The notes: generated by a model not told the origin, from the sequence alone. Shown: positions 1 through 8,788, counted from the stretch's first letter. The stretch is DNA of 64,000 bases from Synechococcus sp. ROS8604 (GCF_014279655.1 NZ_CP047946.1:1302001-1366000), one strand, 5' to 3'. Made by a program: numbers and translations.

Positions 1-1920
1 AGACCCACTAAACAGGGGCCAGGTCAGCGTTGAAGCAGCCCCTTTGCTGCCCAAGTTGACCGTTTCTTTTTGGCGAACGCTGGGACGATCTTTGCCGTCG
101 TTGAGCAGCTGACACAGCACCTGCTGGTTCAACAAATCGGCGTAATGCAGGGTGGGACAACACCAAGGAGCCAAGAGGGGAGTCGATTCGTCCTGAGCGG
201 GCAGAGACGTGTCTTCTGTCTCGGTCGCTGATGCATCGTCTTCCCCTGCAATGTCCTCGCTGCCGTGCGTGATGTGCTTGGCTTTCGTCTGCATCAAACG
301 GAACTGGGGATCGGGAAGGGTCTGTTTCAGCTGAAGGTTGAGCACCCGTCTGGATGGGCTTGCGATCAAGGCTTGAGCAAGTTCGGATGCCGAGGTGGTG
401 CCCTCCTCATCCAGGGAGAGGGGTAGCTCCAAGGCAATGGCTGCTTTGGCAACATCATTCAGAGCTCCACTTTCGGGCTCGTTGGCTTGAAGCACCAAAG
501 CGGGAAGATTGAAATCCTGGCAATGCTGAGTCCAGGTTGCATGCGCTGCTCGCAGGAAAACAGCCAAGAGTGAGAAGGGATCCTCTTCCCTTAGGGGTTC
601 CATCCACTGACGATTGCCCCCATCAGGTTCGCTGGCTCGGAGGTCTCCCAGAGAGTCCAAATCGGGTGTTGGGAGATCCAATTCGATCTGACCATGCTTC
701 AACTCGGCGGCGTGAAGAGCTTTGGCACAAAAGATCAGGGTCTCGAGTTGTCCGATCTGATCTTTGATGGATTTGAGGGCTGCTGGAATGGCACGAGATC
801 GGGGTTTTCGCCCCGCCAAAGCTGCCAAAGCCCCAGATGTCACCTCAGCGACAGGGCGAATCTTCGTTAAACAAAACTCCCAATCGCGTGCTTCACCTTC
901 AGAATCGAACTCAACGCGAAGACTCACCGCAGCTTGGGACTCACCAACGTTGAAGGCTGCCGCTTTGGCCAGGTTGGGACTCAGCAGCGGGATCCACTTA
1001 TTGCCGAGACAAAGAGCTTCGCTTTGTTCGCACAGCCACTGATCAAGGCTGTTTCCGGGGTTAACGCGCTCAGCGACCGCAGGAGCATGAATCCATAGCT
1101 GGGTCCCACCTTCATGGGGGCTGACATGGACTGCTGGTAGGTGGGGAGCACCATCCATTACCCAGTTGTTCAGGAGCAAACAGGGCTGATCGGTGAGGTC
1201 TTTGCGACGTTTATCTATTGGTGCCTTAATCGTGGTTCTGGGCGCACTTGCCCTGGTGTGCAGATGGGCCTTGGTGAGTAAGAGATCGCGATCAGCATCG
1301 ACTCCGCCGTTGAGTGGCAGCGATCGGGCCACATGACCGCGCGCTGGGTGTTGAGCAATCGGATAGCGATCGAGCTGCACTTCAACCACCGATGTGGCTG
1401 GTCCCTCAAGGCGATAGTTGCGATCGCCTTCTGGTAATTCGATCGAGGCGAGCACGCGATCATCGAGCGGGACGGCGAGCAGGCGCTCATCCTGTTGTTC
1501 CACCTGGGCCAGAAGGCTCGTCGTGGCTCTCTGCAAAATGCATTGCACCCCTCCTTCTGGAGATCGGCGTCGGCCTGCATCACGGATGATGCGCACCAAC
1601 ACACGGTCGCCATTCCAAGCGTGATTCAGCTGATGGTCACGGATGTAAATGTCTTCACCGCCGTCATCACGAATGGCAAAACAGAACCCTTTGCTGCTGC
1701 AGCGCAAACGGGCTTCGATTAACCCGATTTCATCGCCTCGGGAGACGGAACTCTCCTCTTCAAGGCTCAGCACTCCAAGCCGATCAAGGCCCTTAAGCGC
1801 AATGCTGAGTGACTGTTTGTCGGCTCGATTCGTTAATCGGAGAATTTTCTCGAGCTTGCTGACCTCAAGGGAACCGTCGTGGGGGACCTGGTCGAGAAGG
1901 TCGGCGACCGTGAATTTCAT
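1..1920 (-). CDS. RNase II/R-family protein, probably catalytically degenerate (3' end outside window)
   Basis: The gene reads leftward from an ATG at 1920 and is open to the window edge, giving about 640 visible residues. An RNase R-like cold-shock domain lies near residues 70-120 (GFCFAIRD, GEDIYIRD, NGDRVLV), followed by a region that aligns with the RNB catalytic domain (LWIHAPAVAERV, LCLGNKWIPLLSPNLA). Active RNB enzymes carry a cluster of metal-binding aspartates just before that point; here the stretch near residues 247-262 reads LLLNNWVMDGAPHLP. The usual TSPIRRY motif near the end of the domain is represented by CCPTLHY. I therefore see the fold but not the active site. The family degrades RNA 3' to 5'; this member may bind RNA or act as a partner instead. 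An intact paralogue lies at 30609-32699. Family assignment is good, loss of activity is inference. Confidence 0.8.
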   Translation of the reverse strand, partial: MKFTVADLLDQVPHDGSLEVSKLEKILRLTNRADKQSLSIALKGLDRLGVLSLEEESSVSRGDEIGLIEARLRCSSKGFCFAIRDDGGEDIYIRDHQLNHAWNGDRVLVRIIRDAGRRRSPEGGVQCILQRATTSLLAQVEQQDERLLAVPLDDRVLASIELPEGDRNYRLEGPATSVVEVQLDRYPIAQHPARGHVARSLPLNGGVDADRDLLLTKAHLHTRASAPRTTIKAPIDKRRKDLTDQPCLLLNNWVMDGAPHLPAVHVSPHEGGTQLWIHAPAVAERVNPGNSLDQWLCEQSEALCLGNKWIPLLSPNLAKAAAFNVGESQAAVSLRVEFDSEGEARDWEFCLTKIRPVAEVTSGALAALAGRKPRSRAIPAALKSIKDQIGQLETLIFCAKALHAAELKHGQIELDLPTPDLDSLGDLRASEPDGGNRQWMEPLREEDPFSLLAVFLRAAHATWTQHCQDFNLPALVLQANEPESGALNDVAKAAIALELPLSLDEEGTTSASELAQALIASPSRRVLNLQLKQTLPDPQFRLMQTKAKHITHGSEDIAGEDDASATETEDTSLPAQDESTPLLAPWCCPTLHYADLLNQQVLCQLLNDGKDRPSVRQKETVNLGSKGAASTLTWPLFSGS

Positions 1921-1959
1921 CGGAGCGTGAAAGAAACCGGCCTTCAGGACCGGGAGTTG

Positions 1960-1999
1960 AATCAAAACCGTTGCACTCGAAGAGTTGGTAATGCAACGG
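1960..1999 (-). terminator. Probable intrinsic terminator of the UPF0016 pair
   Basis: On the minus strand CCGTTGCA (1999-1992) and TGCAACGG (1975-1968) form a perfect 8-bp stem, followed by TTTTGATT. It sits between the UPF0016 genes and the RNB gene, all read leftward. The loop is long (16 nt), so the call is moderate. Confidence 0.45.
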
Positions 2000-2046
2000 C
2001 TGAATGACCACCCGACTCTAATCGCCCGACTTGCGCAATCCCCCTC

Positions 2047-2352
2047 TTATTCCTCCGTCTGGGTGGATCCCAGCCCGGCTTGGAGCATGGGCAGGAGCAA
2101 GCGGCCTCCGATCACCAGGAACCCTGTGGAGGCCACCAGTTGCAGCCACTCGGCGGGAATCACAGCCGACAAGGACCCTCCAGCAACAGCACCAATCAAG
2201 CTGGCGAGCACTAACGCGCTGGACGATCCCAGAAACACCGCCAACGGTCGATCGGATGTGCCGCTGATGGCCACTGTTGCCAGTTGGGTTTTGTCACCGA
2301 GCTCTGCCAGAAACACGGTCACAAAAGTGGAAATGAGGAGGGCGAAGTCCAT
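2047..2352 (-). CDS. Half-size UPF0016 (TMEM165/Gdt1) cation exchanger subunit
   Basis: This 101-residue membrane protein carries one ELGDKTQLAT motif (residues 17-26), the signature E-x-G-D-K/R-T/S of UPF0016 transporters, and three hydrophobic segments. Full-length members, such as the manganese exporter Mnx of Synechocystis, are about twice as long and carry the motif twice. The neighbouring gene at 2360-2689 is a second half-size member, so the two products probably assemble as a heterodimer equal to one full transporter. Known substrates in the family are Mn2+ and Ca2+, exchanged for H+. In a phototroph the likely job is manganese homeostasis for photosystem II, in the thylakoid or plasma membrane. 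The gap to the upstream half gene is 7 bp, so co-transcription is expected. Confidence 0.88.
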   Translation of the reverse strand: MDFALLISTFVTVFLAELGDKTQLATVAISGTSDRPLAVFLGSSSALVLASLIGAVAGGSLSAVIPAEWLQLVASTGFLVIGGRLLLPMLQAGLGSTQTEE

Positions 2353-2359
2353 AACAATT

Positions 2360-2689
2360 TCAGAGTGATTGGGTCTCTATCAGTGACTTCAAGGCCTGAC
2401 TTCCCAGCCACAAGCCCAGTCCCACCATCAACAAACCTGCCATTTGTTCCAGGCGTTCTGGGGGAAGGATGGTGGAGAGCCAACGTCCCACCAAGACCCC
2501 CACCAGGCTTGAACAGATCAAGGCCAGCGCGGCCCCGATGAACACCAACCATGGCTCGCCGGATTGGGCTGACAGAAGAAGGGTTGCCAATTGGGTTTTG
2601 TCGCCCAATTCAGCGAGGAAGACGGTGGTAAAGGTGCTCAGCAAAACGGCATTAAAACCAAGCTTGCTGTCGCTACCTGCTTCAGTCAT
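2360..2689 (-). CDS. Half-size UPF0016 (TMEM165/Gdt1) cation exchanger subunit, partner
   Basis: This 109-residue protein is the upstream partner of the gene at 2047-2352. It has a short polar N-terminus, one ELGDKTQLAT motif near residues 26-35 and three predicted helices ending in a hydrophobic GLLMVGLGLWLG segment. Two tandem half genes, each with one copy of the motif, are what remains if a duplicated transporter never fused. The two proteins differ outside the motif, suggesting distinct roles within one complex rather than a recent copy. Its start overlaps the end of the YkgJ-family gene at 2682-3056 by 8 bp, so the three genes form one leftward operon. Mn2+/H+ or Ca2+/H+ exchange is inferred from family knowledge. 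Confidence 0.88.
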   Translation of the reverse strand: MTEAGSDSKLGFNAVLLSTFTTVFLAELGDKTQLATLLLSAQSGEPWLVFIGAALALICSSLVGVLVGRWLSTILPPERLEQMAGLLMVGLGLWLGSQALKSLIETQSL

Positions 2690-3056
2690 CGGAATCCTGA
2701 CGTGAGCGAATCAACCGCTCGAACTTACGCAGTTCCAGGCTTCTTCCGCCATGAACCGATCGAATTTGCTGTCGACAGCAATCAATGGCAAAGCCATTGA
2801 CCTCCTCCGCTGGTACCGCAAATAAGTCGGCTAAACCGCTCACCCGGCAAAAGTCGGGTCGGTCCTCGTAAATCCTGCAGCGCCGGCCTCCCTGGTCGAA
2901 ATGCTTGCACCATCCGTCTTCTCCCACCATCTCCAAATAAATCGTTTGCTGGTCGTCCGATAACGCTTCAAGAGCTTCCGGTCGCTCGGCCGGCGCAAGC
3001 CTGCAACATGCTCCGCATTGACTCAGGCATGACCAGTGAAGAGGAGGGCGGCTCAT
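2682..3056 (-). CDS. YkgJ-family cysteine-cluster protein
   Basis: The 124-residue product has the CxxCGACC cluster near the N-terminus (CLSQCGACCRLAP), then WCKHFD, RRCRIYEDRPDFCR and a late DCC pair. This spacing is typical of the YkgJ / zinc- or iron-chelating CxxCxxCC family, which probably binds a metal or Fe-S cluster; its biochemical role is not established. It heads the leftward cluster with the two half UPF0016 exchangers and overlaps the first of them by 8 bp. That could mean a shared link to metal homeostasis, but it is inference from position only. The length is normal for the family. Confidence 0.82.
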   Translation of the reverse strand: MSRPPLHWSCLSQCGACCRLAPAERPEALEALSDDQQTIYLEMVGEDGWCKHFDQGGRRCRIYEDRPDFCRVSGLADLFAVPAEEVNGFAIDCCRQQIRSVHGGRSLELRKFERLIRSRQDSDD

Positions 3057-3174
3057 GGCTCAATTCAAATGCTGCTGTGACAAGGCATCACATTGATACC
3101 TCTCGATCAGGGCAATGCGGAGGAAAGCCCCGTACCCTTTTTGAGGCATCATGCTGATCAACTGCTTTCCTTCC

Positions 3175-3282
3175 ATGGGATTTGATATCCACCTGATTGC
3201 AAATTTTGGGGCCCTTGCTCTCATCACGCTTGCTGGCCCAGCAGTGATCTTCATTCTCTTCTACAGGCGCGGAGCTCTCTGA
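3175..3282 (+). CDS. psb30: Photosystem II protein Psb30 (Ycf12)
   Basis: A 35-codon reading frame starting at ATG 3175 encodes a single transmembrane helix with the Psb30 pattern: a short N-terminus ([11 protein letters not shown]), a hydrophobic core containing [12 protein letters not shown] and a positively charged end FYRRGAL. Psb30 is a small subunit of the photosystem II core near cytochrome b559 and helps stabilise the complex. An in-frame ATG lies 24 bp upstream at 3151 and would add eight non-conserved residues; the downstream start fits the family length. The last 22 bp overlap the 3' end of the convergent ClC gene. The gene is easily missed because of its size. Confidence 0.88.
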   Translation: MGFDIHLIANFGALALITLAGPAVIFILFYRRGAL

Positions 3283-4625
3283 AGATTGGCGAGTGCGTGA
3301 TACACCGGTGTTCGGGAGACCAGCCGGCCGGTGTAAGCGGCGATGACTGCCGTGAGACAAGCTCCTGCAAATAATTGTTGATCGCCCACCAGTCGCCAGG
3401 AAAAAATCAGGGAGACCAGCGGCAATTGGGTGGCTCCAGCGAGGCCGGCTGCTAACCCAAGGCCAACGCCAACTTGGGTGCTGAATCCGATCCCAGCACA
3501 TACCGTGTAGCCGAGAACGGCACCAAACGTCAGGCATGGATCGATCAATCCGCCTGGAACTCCAGGTGCGAGGGCCAGCATCGGTCCGACCACTCTGACC
3601 ACCGTGATCCAAACGCTCATCAGACCCAAGCGGACATCACTGTGCTCGGAGCCAAGTTCGGGCATCCCTTGACTGAGCAGTTGCCTCACGAGTGCTTCAC
3701 CATCCGCCGTGCTCGTTCCCCAGCTCAACAGGGCGAGCAAACTGAGTGCCGCTCCAAGGCAAAGACCGTTGCGCAGGGGGCGCTGCCGGACCATTGGCGC
3801 CAAACGCGCTGTGGTCCAAACCAGACCACGGTTGAAGAATCCACCCACAAGACCAGCGGAGATCCCGATCGGAATGGCCAGCAACAACTGCTCTGTTTCT
3901 GGCGCGAACACATTGATCAGTCCCAATCCAAAGATCGGCTCTCCCCCAAGGTTTGAAAACCCAGCAGCAGCAACGCACACCAGCAAAGCTGGCCAAATCG
4001 TGACGATGGAATATTCAGCTGTGAGCTCCTCAAGCATGAACACAACGCCAAGCAGAGGCGTGTTGAAACCACCGGCTAGGCCCGCACCTCCACCAATGGC
4101 AACCATCTGCCGTTCGGTGAGAGCTGGTATCCAATTGGGCCAGCGTTTCTGAGTGGCGCGTGCCACGGCAGAGCCAAATTGCACCACCGGTCCTTCCCGG
4201 CCCAGAGGAAACATGGCGGCTGTGGCCACTGACCAAAGGATTCCTCTGTGCAGTGTGCTGCCTGCTTCCATCGCGGCTGGCATCAACAATGGATCCTCCA
4301 GGGCGTTCATCGTTGAAGGAATGCCCGATCCAGCGCCTCCCCGCCACGGTCCCCGTTGAAGAATCAACAGGATTGGCATCACCACTAACGGGGCAAGGGC
4401 AATCAGGAGACCAATCGAGCTCCAGCTGGTTTGGCCGGTTGTTGGCAGGAAATGGAAGAGCCACTCCTGAATTCGATCAACGAGATTCAAGGGGAGGCAA
4501 GCCAGGCCGATCAAGACACCAACAACGAGCAAGCCAATGAAATGGCGCCCAAGTCGACGGATCTCATTGAAGACCGATGCTGTGCCACGGAACCGTGAGC
4601 TGGTGGTTTTGCGTTCAGAGGTCAT
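3261..4625 (-). CDS. ClC-family chloride/proton antiporter
   Basis: The product (454 residues from the ATG at 4625) shows the ClC anion-selectivity motifs in order: [16 protein letters not shown], and [19 protein letters not shown]. The gating glutamate in GREGP and the pair of glutamates in FMLEEL are both present; in E. coli ClcA these carry the external and internal proton-transfer residues, so an exchanger is more likely than a passive channel. About ten hydrophobic helices are visible. I chose the ATG at 4625 because it overlaps the recJ stop as ATGA; an ATG at 4649 would add eight residues and overlap recJ further. The probable role is Cl-/H+ exchange for pH or osmotic control. Its 3' end overlaps psb30 on the other strand. 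Confidence 0.9.
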   Translation of the reverse strand: MTSERKTTSSRFRGTASVFNEIRRLGRHFIGLLVVGVLIGLACLPLNLVDRIQEWLFHFLPTTGQTSWSSIGLLIALAPLVVMPILLILQRGPWRGGAGSGIPSTMNALEDPLLMPAAMEAGSTLHRGILWSVATAAMFPLGREGPVVQFGSAVARATQKRWPNWIPALTERQMVAIGGGAGLAGGFNTPLLGVVFMLEELTAEYSIVTIWPALLVCVAAAGFSNLGGEPIFGLGLINVFAPETEQLLLAIPIGISAGLVGGFFNRGLVWTTARLAPMVRQRPLRNGLCLGAALSLLALLSWGTSTADGEALVRQLLSQGMPELGSEHSDVRLGLMSVWITVVRVVGPMLALAPGVPGGLIDPCLTFGAVLGYTVCAGIGFSTQVGVGLGLAAGLAGATQLPLVSLIFSWRLVGDQQLFAGACLTAVIAAYTGRLVSRTPVYHALANLQRAPRL

Positions 4626-6532
4626 GGAAGAAGGCCAAGGCCAATGCAAGCGTCTCGGATGAGGTCAGCAACGTAAGGATGTCCCGCTCTGCTGTCTTCA
4701 GTTTCAAAGACACCGTTGCTGTTGACCAGCCCAGACAGTCGCTCTCCAGAAGGGTTCTCAATCTCTACGGTTGCGGCGTCGGGGCTCGTGCAGCGATAAA
4801 CCCCCAGGCCGCGGTGGAGATCCAAGCCGGCGTGATGTTCTCGTAGAGCCTGGATTTCGAGCTGCAGTTTTGCTTCTCCTTGCCAACGGTTGAGGCTGAT
4901 CCGGTAGGCAACATCCACGATCGCTGGCAGTGGTTGGCTTGGCTGCCAGCGCCAAGCGATGGCTTCCCTTTCACAGTCTCCCTGCCCCAAGGTGAGTTTC
5001 AGGTGTCCGCCGCGGAGCAACCGTTGGGAGATCACCTTGCAGCCTCTCGACCAAAACAGGGGCGCTGGATGGCCGATTCCAAAGGGTTCAAGAGAAAGCA
5101 ACGCCGACCACAGGTCGTGATTGATCGCTGAGAGCGAGAGGAGGGCTTCTGGTGCTACAAGAATTCCCTCCCCACGCGTTTGGATCCAGGACAGAGCCAA
5201 GCCATTGAGCTCCTCATGGAGGCGATGCACGTGCTCGGCTTTCACCGTGAATCCACCTGCGGCGGGGTGGCCGCCATGGCGTTCCAGCAGAGCGGTGCAG
5301 TGGTCGAGGGCTTTATCGACAGCGAACCCGTCGGGTGCGCGCACCGAGGCCCGCATCAGGCCGTCGCCATCCGCAGCCAGCAAGGCGGTTGGGCGTTGAA
5401 ATCGTTCCATCAATCGTGCCGCAACGATGCCAATCACGCCGTGATGCCAGTGGCCTTGGGCGAGCAGAAGAAACGGTGGTAGGGGATCACGGTCAGACTC
5501 CAATAAGGCCAGGGCCTCGGCCTCAATGGCATCGCAGAGCTCTCGTCGCTGTCGGTTGAGACTGTCGCATTGGCGGCCCAGCTCAATGGCGCTGTTTTGG
5601 TCGTCTGCGGTGAGCAAATCCACCACCAACTGGGGATCGCCGATCCGTCCCACCGCGTTGATTCTGGGGGCCAGTTGAAAACCGATGTCATCAGCGCGCA
5701 GGGGGCGATCGCCGAGTCCAGCGAGTTGCTGTAGGGCGCGTACTCCTGGGCAGTTGCTTCGATGGAGATGAAGCAATCCTTCTCTCAGAAGGGTTCTGTT
5801 GGCGCCTGTCAGCGGTGCCATGTCGGCCACCGTTCCAATGCAAAACAAATCACGAGCACTGGCGATGGCCGCTGGCTGGCGCATGCGTTCTGCGAGTTCG
5901 CGCGCTAGGACGTAGGCGAGTCCAACGCCGGCTAATCCGCGATAGGGAGAGTGTTCCGGGGTGGTGGCCGGATGAATCAAGGCGAGAGCTTTGGGGCGCG
6001 TCTTTGGGAGCGTGTGGTGATCGGTGAGCACCACCTCGATGCTCAGATCCTCTGCTCTGCTCAGGGCCTCATGGGCTGCCACTCCATTATCGACGGTGAC
6101 AATGAGCCGGACCCCATCGGCGTGGAGCTCATTCACCATCGAGCAGTTCAAGCCGTAGCCATCAGCCATGCGGCTTGGGATCGCTGCTTGGGGTTCAGCA
6201 CCCAAGCAGCGCAAGGTGCGAAGCAACAGCGCCGTGCTTGTCATGCCATCGGCGTCGTAGTCGCCACAGATCGCAACGCTTTCTGCCGTTAAACAGGCCT
6301 GATGCAAGCGTTGGACGGCCTTGTCCAATTCGGGGAAATGGCCATCAGGTTTTGGTAGGGGTGAATCACACAGAAGTGCATGGACCTGATCTGGTTCCGT
6401 CAGACCACGGCGGAACAGCAAGGCCTTGATGGGGAGAGGCAGTGGAACCGCATCCAAAGCCCTGGGGTCAATGCCCCTCGGTAGTTGCCATTGCTGAACG
6501 GACACGGCAGACGGCAACGGGCGGGTGCTCAA
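4622..6532 (-). CDS. recJ: Single-stranded-DNA-specific exonuclease RecJ
   Basis: The 636-residue protein has the DHH-phosphoesterase motifs expected of RecJ: GDYDADGMTS near residues 90-99, VTVDNG near 145 and VLTDHHTLP near 170, then a GTVADMAPL segment and a DHHA1 region with GGHPAAGGFTV further on. RecJ degrades single-stranded DNA 5' to 3' and works in recombination (with RecQ and RecFOR) and mismatch and base-excision repair. The length is normal and the Mn-binding aspartates and histidines all appear intact. It overlaps the downstream ClC gene by 4 bp, so the two may be co-transcribed although their functions are unrelated. The divergent neighbour is the CbbY-like gene at 6579, leaving a 46-bp shared promoter gap. 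Confidence 0.95.
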   Translation of the reverse strand: MSTRPLPSAVSVQQWQLPRGIDPRALDAVPLPLPIKALLFRRGLTEPDQVHALLCDSPLPKPDGHFPELDKAVQRLHQACLTAESVAICGDYDADGMTSTALLLRTLRCLGAEPQAAIPSRMADGYGLNCSMVNELHADGVRLIVTVDNGVAAHEALSRAEDLSIEVVLTDHHTLPKTRPKALALIHPATTPEHSPYRGLAGVGLAYVLARELAERMRQPAAIASARDLFCIGTVADMAPLTGANRTLLREGLLHLHRSNCPGVRALQQLAGLGDRPLRADDIGFQLAPRINAVGRIGDPQLVVDLLTADDQNSAIELGRQCDSLNRQRRELCDAIEAEALALLESDRDPLPPFLLLAQGHWHHGVIGIVAARLMERFQRPTALLAADGDGLMRASVRAPDGFAVDKALDHCTALLERHGGHPAAGGFTVKAEHVHRLHEELNGLALSWIQTRGEGILVAPEALLSLSAINHDLWSALLSLEPFGIGHPAPLFWSRGCKVISQRLLRGGHLKLTLGQGDCEREAIAWRWQPSQPLPAIVDVAYRISLNRWQGEAKLQLEIQALREHHAGLDLHRGLGVYRCTSPDAATVEIENPSGERLSGLVNSNGVFETEDSRAGHPYVADLIRDACIGLGLLP

Positions 6533-6578
6533 GCAGCCTGCATTGTGCTTCGTCCTTCAAGCTGTTGCCATGAATTGA

Positions 6579-7343
6579 ATGACCATCATGCCTGTCTTGA
6601 AGACCGTGTTCTGGGATGTGGATGGCACCCTTGCGGACACGGAAATGGATGGGCATCGACCTGCCTTCAATCGAGCTTTTGCAGAACAGGGTTTGGATTG
6701 GACCTGGGATCCAGAGACCTACAGAGGCTTGCTGAGCATTCCTGGTGGAAGCCTTCGGATGAAAACGTATGCCCAGCAGCAGGGAGAGGTCTTGACTGAC
6801 GCGCAGTTTGCTCAGCTGCGCGTTTCAAAACAGCGTCACTACCTCGCTGCAGTGCGTTCCGGCGCGGTCTCTCTTCGCCCAGGGGTCGCAAGACTGCTTC
6901 GTGAGCTTCAGGCTCGGGCGATTGAACAATGGATCGTGACCAGCAGTGGCGGTCCGTCCGTATCGGCATTGTTAGACACCCTGTTTCCCGGCGGCGACCA
7001 TCCCTTCGCTGGGGTGATTAGTGCCGATGATGTATCGAGGCATAAACCCGGTCCCGATCCTTATTTAAAGGCGCTGGAACGCAGCAAAACCGAGCCGAAT
7101 GCGGCTTTGGTATTCGAGGATTCAACCCCGGGTCTTCTTTCGGCCAGAACGGCTGGACTGCGTTGCCTGCTCATGCCTTCTCCCTGGGATCAGGAGCTCT
7201 ATCGGTATCAAGATCAGGCTGAGGCGGTGCTGGATCATCTAGGAAGTGCCCAGTGTCCATGCACTGTTTCAAGCGGCCCCCCTTGCTTGGAAGGGGTTAT
7301 CACGCTGGAGTACTTGCAAAGGCTTCTCGTCTTGCCTGATTGA
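6579..7343 (+). CDS. HAD-superfamily hydrolase, CbbY-like sugar-phosphate phosphatase
   Basis: The 254-residue protein has the HAD nucleophile motif FWDVDGTLADTE near residues 11-22, an alpha-helical cap with IPGGSLRMKTY, motif II VTSSGG, a lysine in SRHKPGPDPYL and the acidic motif VFEDSTPGLLSA. This arrangement matches CbbY, whose plant homologue removes phosphate from xylulose-1,5-bisphosphate, an inhibitory by-product of Rubisco. That substrate is an inference here. A second ATG at 6588 is an alternative start. The gene leads a rightward cluster with ycf20 and glycerate kinase, so a link to Rubisco side reactions and photorespiration would make sense. Its stop overlaps the ycf20 start (TGATG). 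Confidence 0.85.
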   Translation: MTIMPVLKTVFWDVDGTLADTEMDGHRPAFNRAFAEQGLDWTWDPETYRGLLSIPGGSLRMKTYAQQQGEVLTDAQFAQLRVSKQRHYLAAVRSGAVSLRPGVARLLRELQARAIEQWIVTSSGGPSVSALLDTLFPGGDHPFAGVISADDVSRHKPGPDPYLKALERSKTEPNAALVFEDSTPGLLSARTAGLRCLLMPSPWDQELYRYQDQAEAVLDHLGSAQCPCTVSSGPPCLEGVITLEYLQRLLVLPD

Positions 7344-7678
7344 TGACGACCCATCTCACCCGCTATGAACAGTTTCAGCGAAGGATTGCTGTTCAACTCA
7401 CACGTTTGCTAGCGGGATCTTGGCGTCGCCGCAGCCTGGGTGTTCTCTCCCTGCTGCTTGGGTTCATGCTGGGTAGCAATTTCACCATGTACTGGTTTGA
7501 AGAGATCGGTCAACGCCCCGTTGTCGTTTTCTTAATGGTGGTCGTGATCGAGCTGTTGATCCGAGCACGCACCTATACCAAGCGAGAACCATGGCCCCTG
7601 GGGTGGCTAGCCCTTGACAACATCCGCATTGGATGCGTTTTTTCGGTCGTTTTTGAGGCCTACAAGCTTGGTTCCTGA
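7343..7678 (+). CDS. ycf20: Ycf20 / DUF565 membrane protein
   Basis: The 111-residue product has an N-terminal basic region (RRIAVQLTRLLAGSWRRRS), a conserved hydrophobic run GVLSLLLGFMLGSNF, a second helix (VVVFLMVVVIELLIRA) and an ending with RIGCVFSVVFEAYKLG. This is the DUF565/Ycf20 pattern of cyanobacteria and plastids. Plant and algal Ycf20-like proteins affect non-photochemical quenching; the molecular activity is unknown. I placed the start at the ATG at 7343, which overlaps the previous stop; a TTG one codon upstream is in frame. Its 3' part overlaps the possible TTG start of the glycerate kinase gene. Confidence 0.85.
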   Translation: MTTHLTRYEQFQRRIAVQLTRLLAGSWRRRSLGVLSLLLGFMLGSNFTMYWFEEIGQRPVVVFLMVVVIELLIRARTYTKREPWPLGWLALDNIRIGCVFSVVFEAYKLGS

Positions 7679-8609
7679 TTCGTCGCAAATGGCTCCCAAA
7701 GGTCTGTCTTTGCTTCTTGAAGCCTTGGGTTGGTCCGATCCCGAGCGCTGGTGGGGCCATTGGCAGCAACGCGGTGGTTTTGATCTTGCCAGTTGCGTCT
7801 GGCCCGAGAACGTGAACGATGAATGGCTGCTGGGTGTGGCGTTTCCATTGCTCTCGCAGGTAGAGAGCCTCATGGGGATGGGTGGTCGTCCCCTGCTCGG
7901 ACTGAGCGCTCTTCCTGGATGCGGAAAAACCACCCTTTGCGATTGGCTTGTGCAAGCCAGTTCCGAATTGGGATGGTCGATCGCGTCTCTTTCAATCGAT
8001 GATTTTTATTGGCCTGGTCCAGAGCTTGATCGACGGATGGCAGGAAATCCCTGGGGTGTGCCCAGGGGAATACCAGGTAGTCACGATCTGGAGTTGATGG
8101 CCGTAGCTCTCGATCAGTGGCGAGAGACAGGGATATTGAACGCCCCTCGCTTTGATAAATCCCTCCGTCAAGGTCGAGGGGATCGCAGTGAATGGGTTCG
8201 CTCCACTCCTGATTTAGTAGTGCTGGAGGGATGGTTCGTGGGCGTTTGCGTGCCTGATGAGATTTGTTCCGCTCAGAACTTGCACTCGCTTGAGCTCACA
8301 AGCGAAGAGATGCTGTATCGCGAGCGGCTCATTCGGCTCATCCCTGACTATGCACCGATCTGGAATCGAATCGATAAGATTTGGCACCTCAAATCCCAAA
8401 GCGGTACTTCGAGCCGGCTTTGGAAGCGACAGCAGGTGGAGACCCAAGCCAGGACCACCGGTGTTCAAGTGTCTGAATCCGCTGTCCAAGATTTTGTTCG
8501 GATGATTGAAACGGCATTTCCAGCACCTTGGTTGCAGGATCTGCATCAATCTGATGTTGTGATCGATCTCACAAACCAACGCGCTGTTCGTGAGATCACC
8601 TTGAAATGA
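7614..8609 (+). CDS. D-glycerate 3-kinase
   Basis: A P-loop kinase of about 331 residues: Walker A GLSALPGCGKTTL, then LSIDDFYWPG, NPWGVPRGIPGSHD, RFDKSLRQGRGDRS and the conserved VVLEGWFVGV. These motifs belong to the plant/cyanobacterial GLYK type, related to uridine kinases. The enzyme phosphorylates D-glycerate to 3-phosphoglycerate, the last step of photorespiratory glycolate salvage. The longest frame starts with TTG at 7614 inside ycf20; an ATG at 7689, 11 bp after the ycf20 stop, gives a protein 25 residues shorter and may be the true start. It follows CbbY-like and ycf20 genes and converges with rpmF. Confidence 0.85.
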   Translation: MTTSALDAFFRSFLRPTSLVPDSSQMAPKGLSLLLEALGWSDPERWWGHWQQRGGFDLASCVWPENVNDEWLLGVAFPLLSQVESLMGMGGRPLLGLSALPGCGKTTLCDWLVQASSELGWSIASLSIDDFYWPGPELDRRMAGNPWGVPRGIPGSHDLELMAVALDQWRETGILNAPRFDKSLRQGRGDRSEWVRSTPDLVVLEGWFVGVCVPDEICSAQNLHSLELTSEEMLYRERLIRLIPDYAPIWNRIDKIWHLKSQSGTSSRLWKRQQVETQARTTGVQVSESAVQDFVRMIETAFPAPWLQDLHQSDVVIDLTNQRAVREITLK

Positions 8610-8611
8610 AT

Positions 8612-8788
8612 TCAGTCCTCGCTGTCATCAGCATCAGCAACGGGATACACAAAACCCTGTGCGCGACCGCTCAACACTGATTTGCCGATTGACATGGCAC
8701 GTTGTGCAGCAGTAGCTGCTTTTGCCTTCCAAACAGCATGTCGCTGGTTGCGCTTGCTCTTAGAGGTTTTCTTCTTTGGTACAGCCAT
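8612..8788 (-). CDS. rpmF: Ribosomal protein bL32
   Basis: A 58-codon frame on the minus strand starts [17 protein letters not shown] and continues with VWKAKA, which is the bL32 signature, ending in a short acidic tail (ADADDSED). No zinc-binding cysteines are present, as in other cyanobacterial L32 proteins. It is a large-subunit ribosomal protein. It is divergent from ftsH, with 87 bp between the two starts, and its 3' end lies 3 bp from the end of the glycerate kinase gene. The long in-frame N-terminal extension of the ftsH frame would overlap this gene, which argues for the later ftsH start. Confidence 0.93.
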   Translation of the reverse strand: MAVPKKKTSKSKRNQRHAVWKAKAATAAQRAMSIGKSVLSGRAQGFVYPVADADDSED

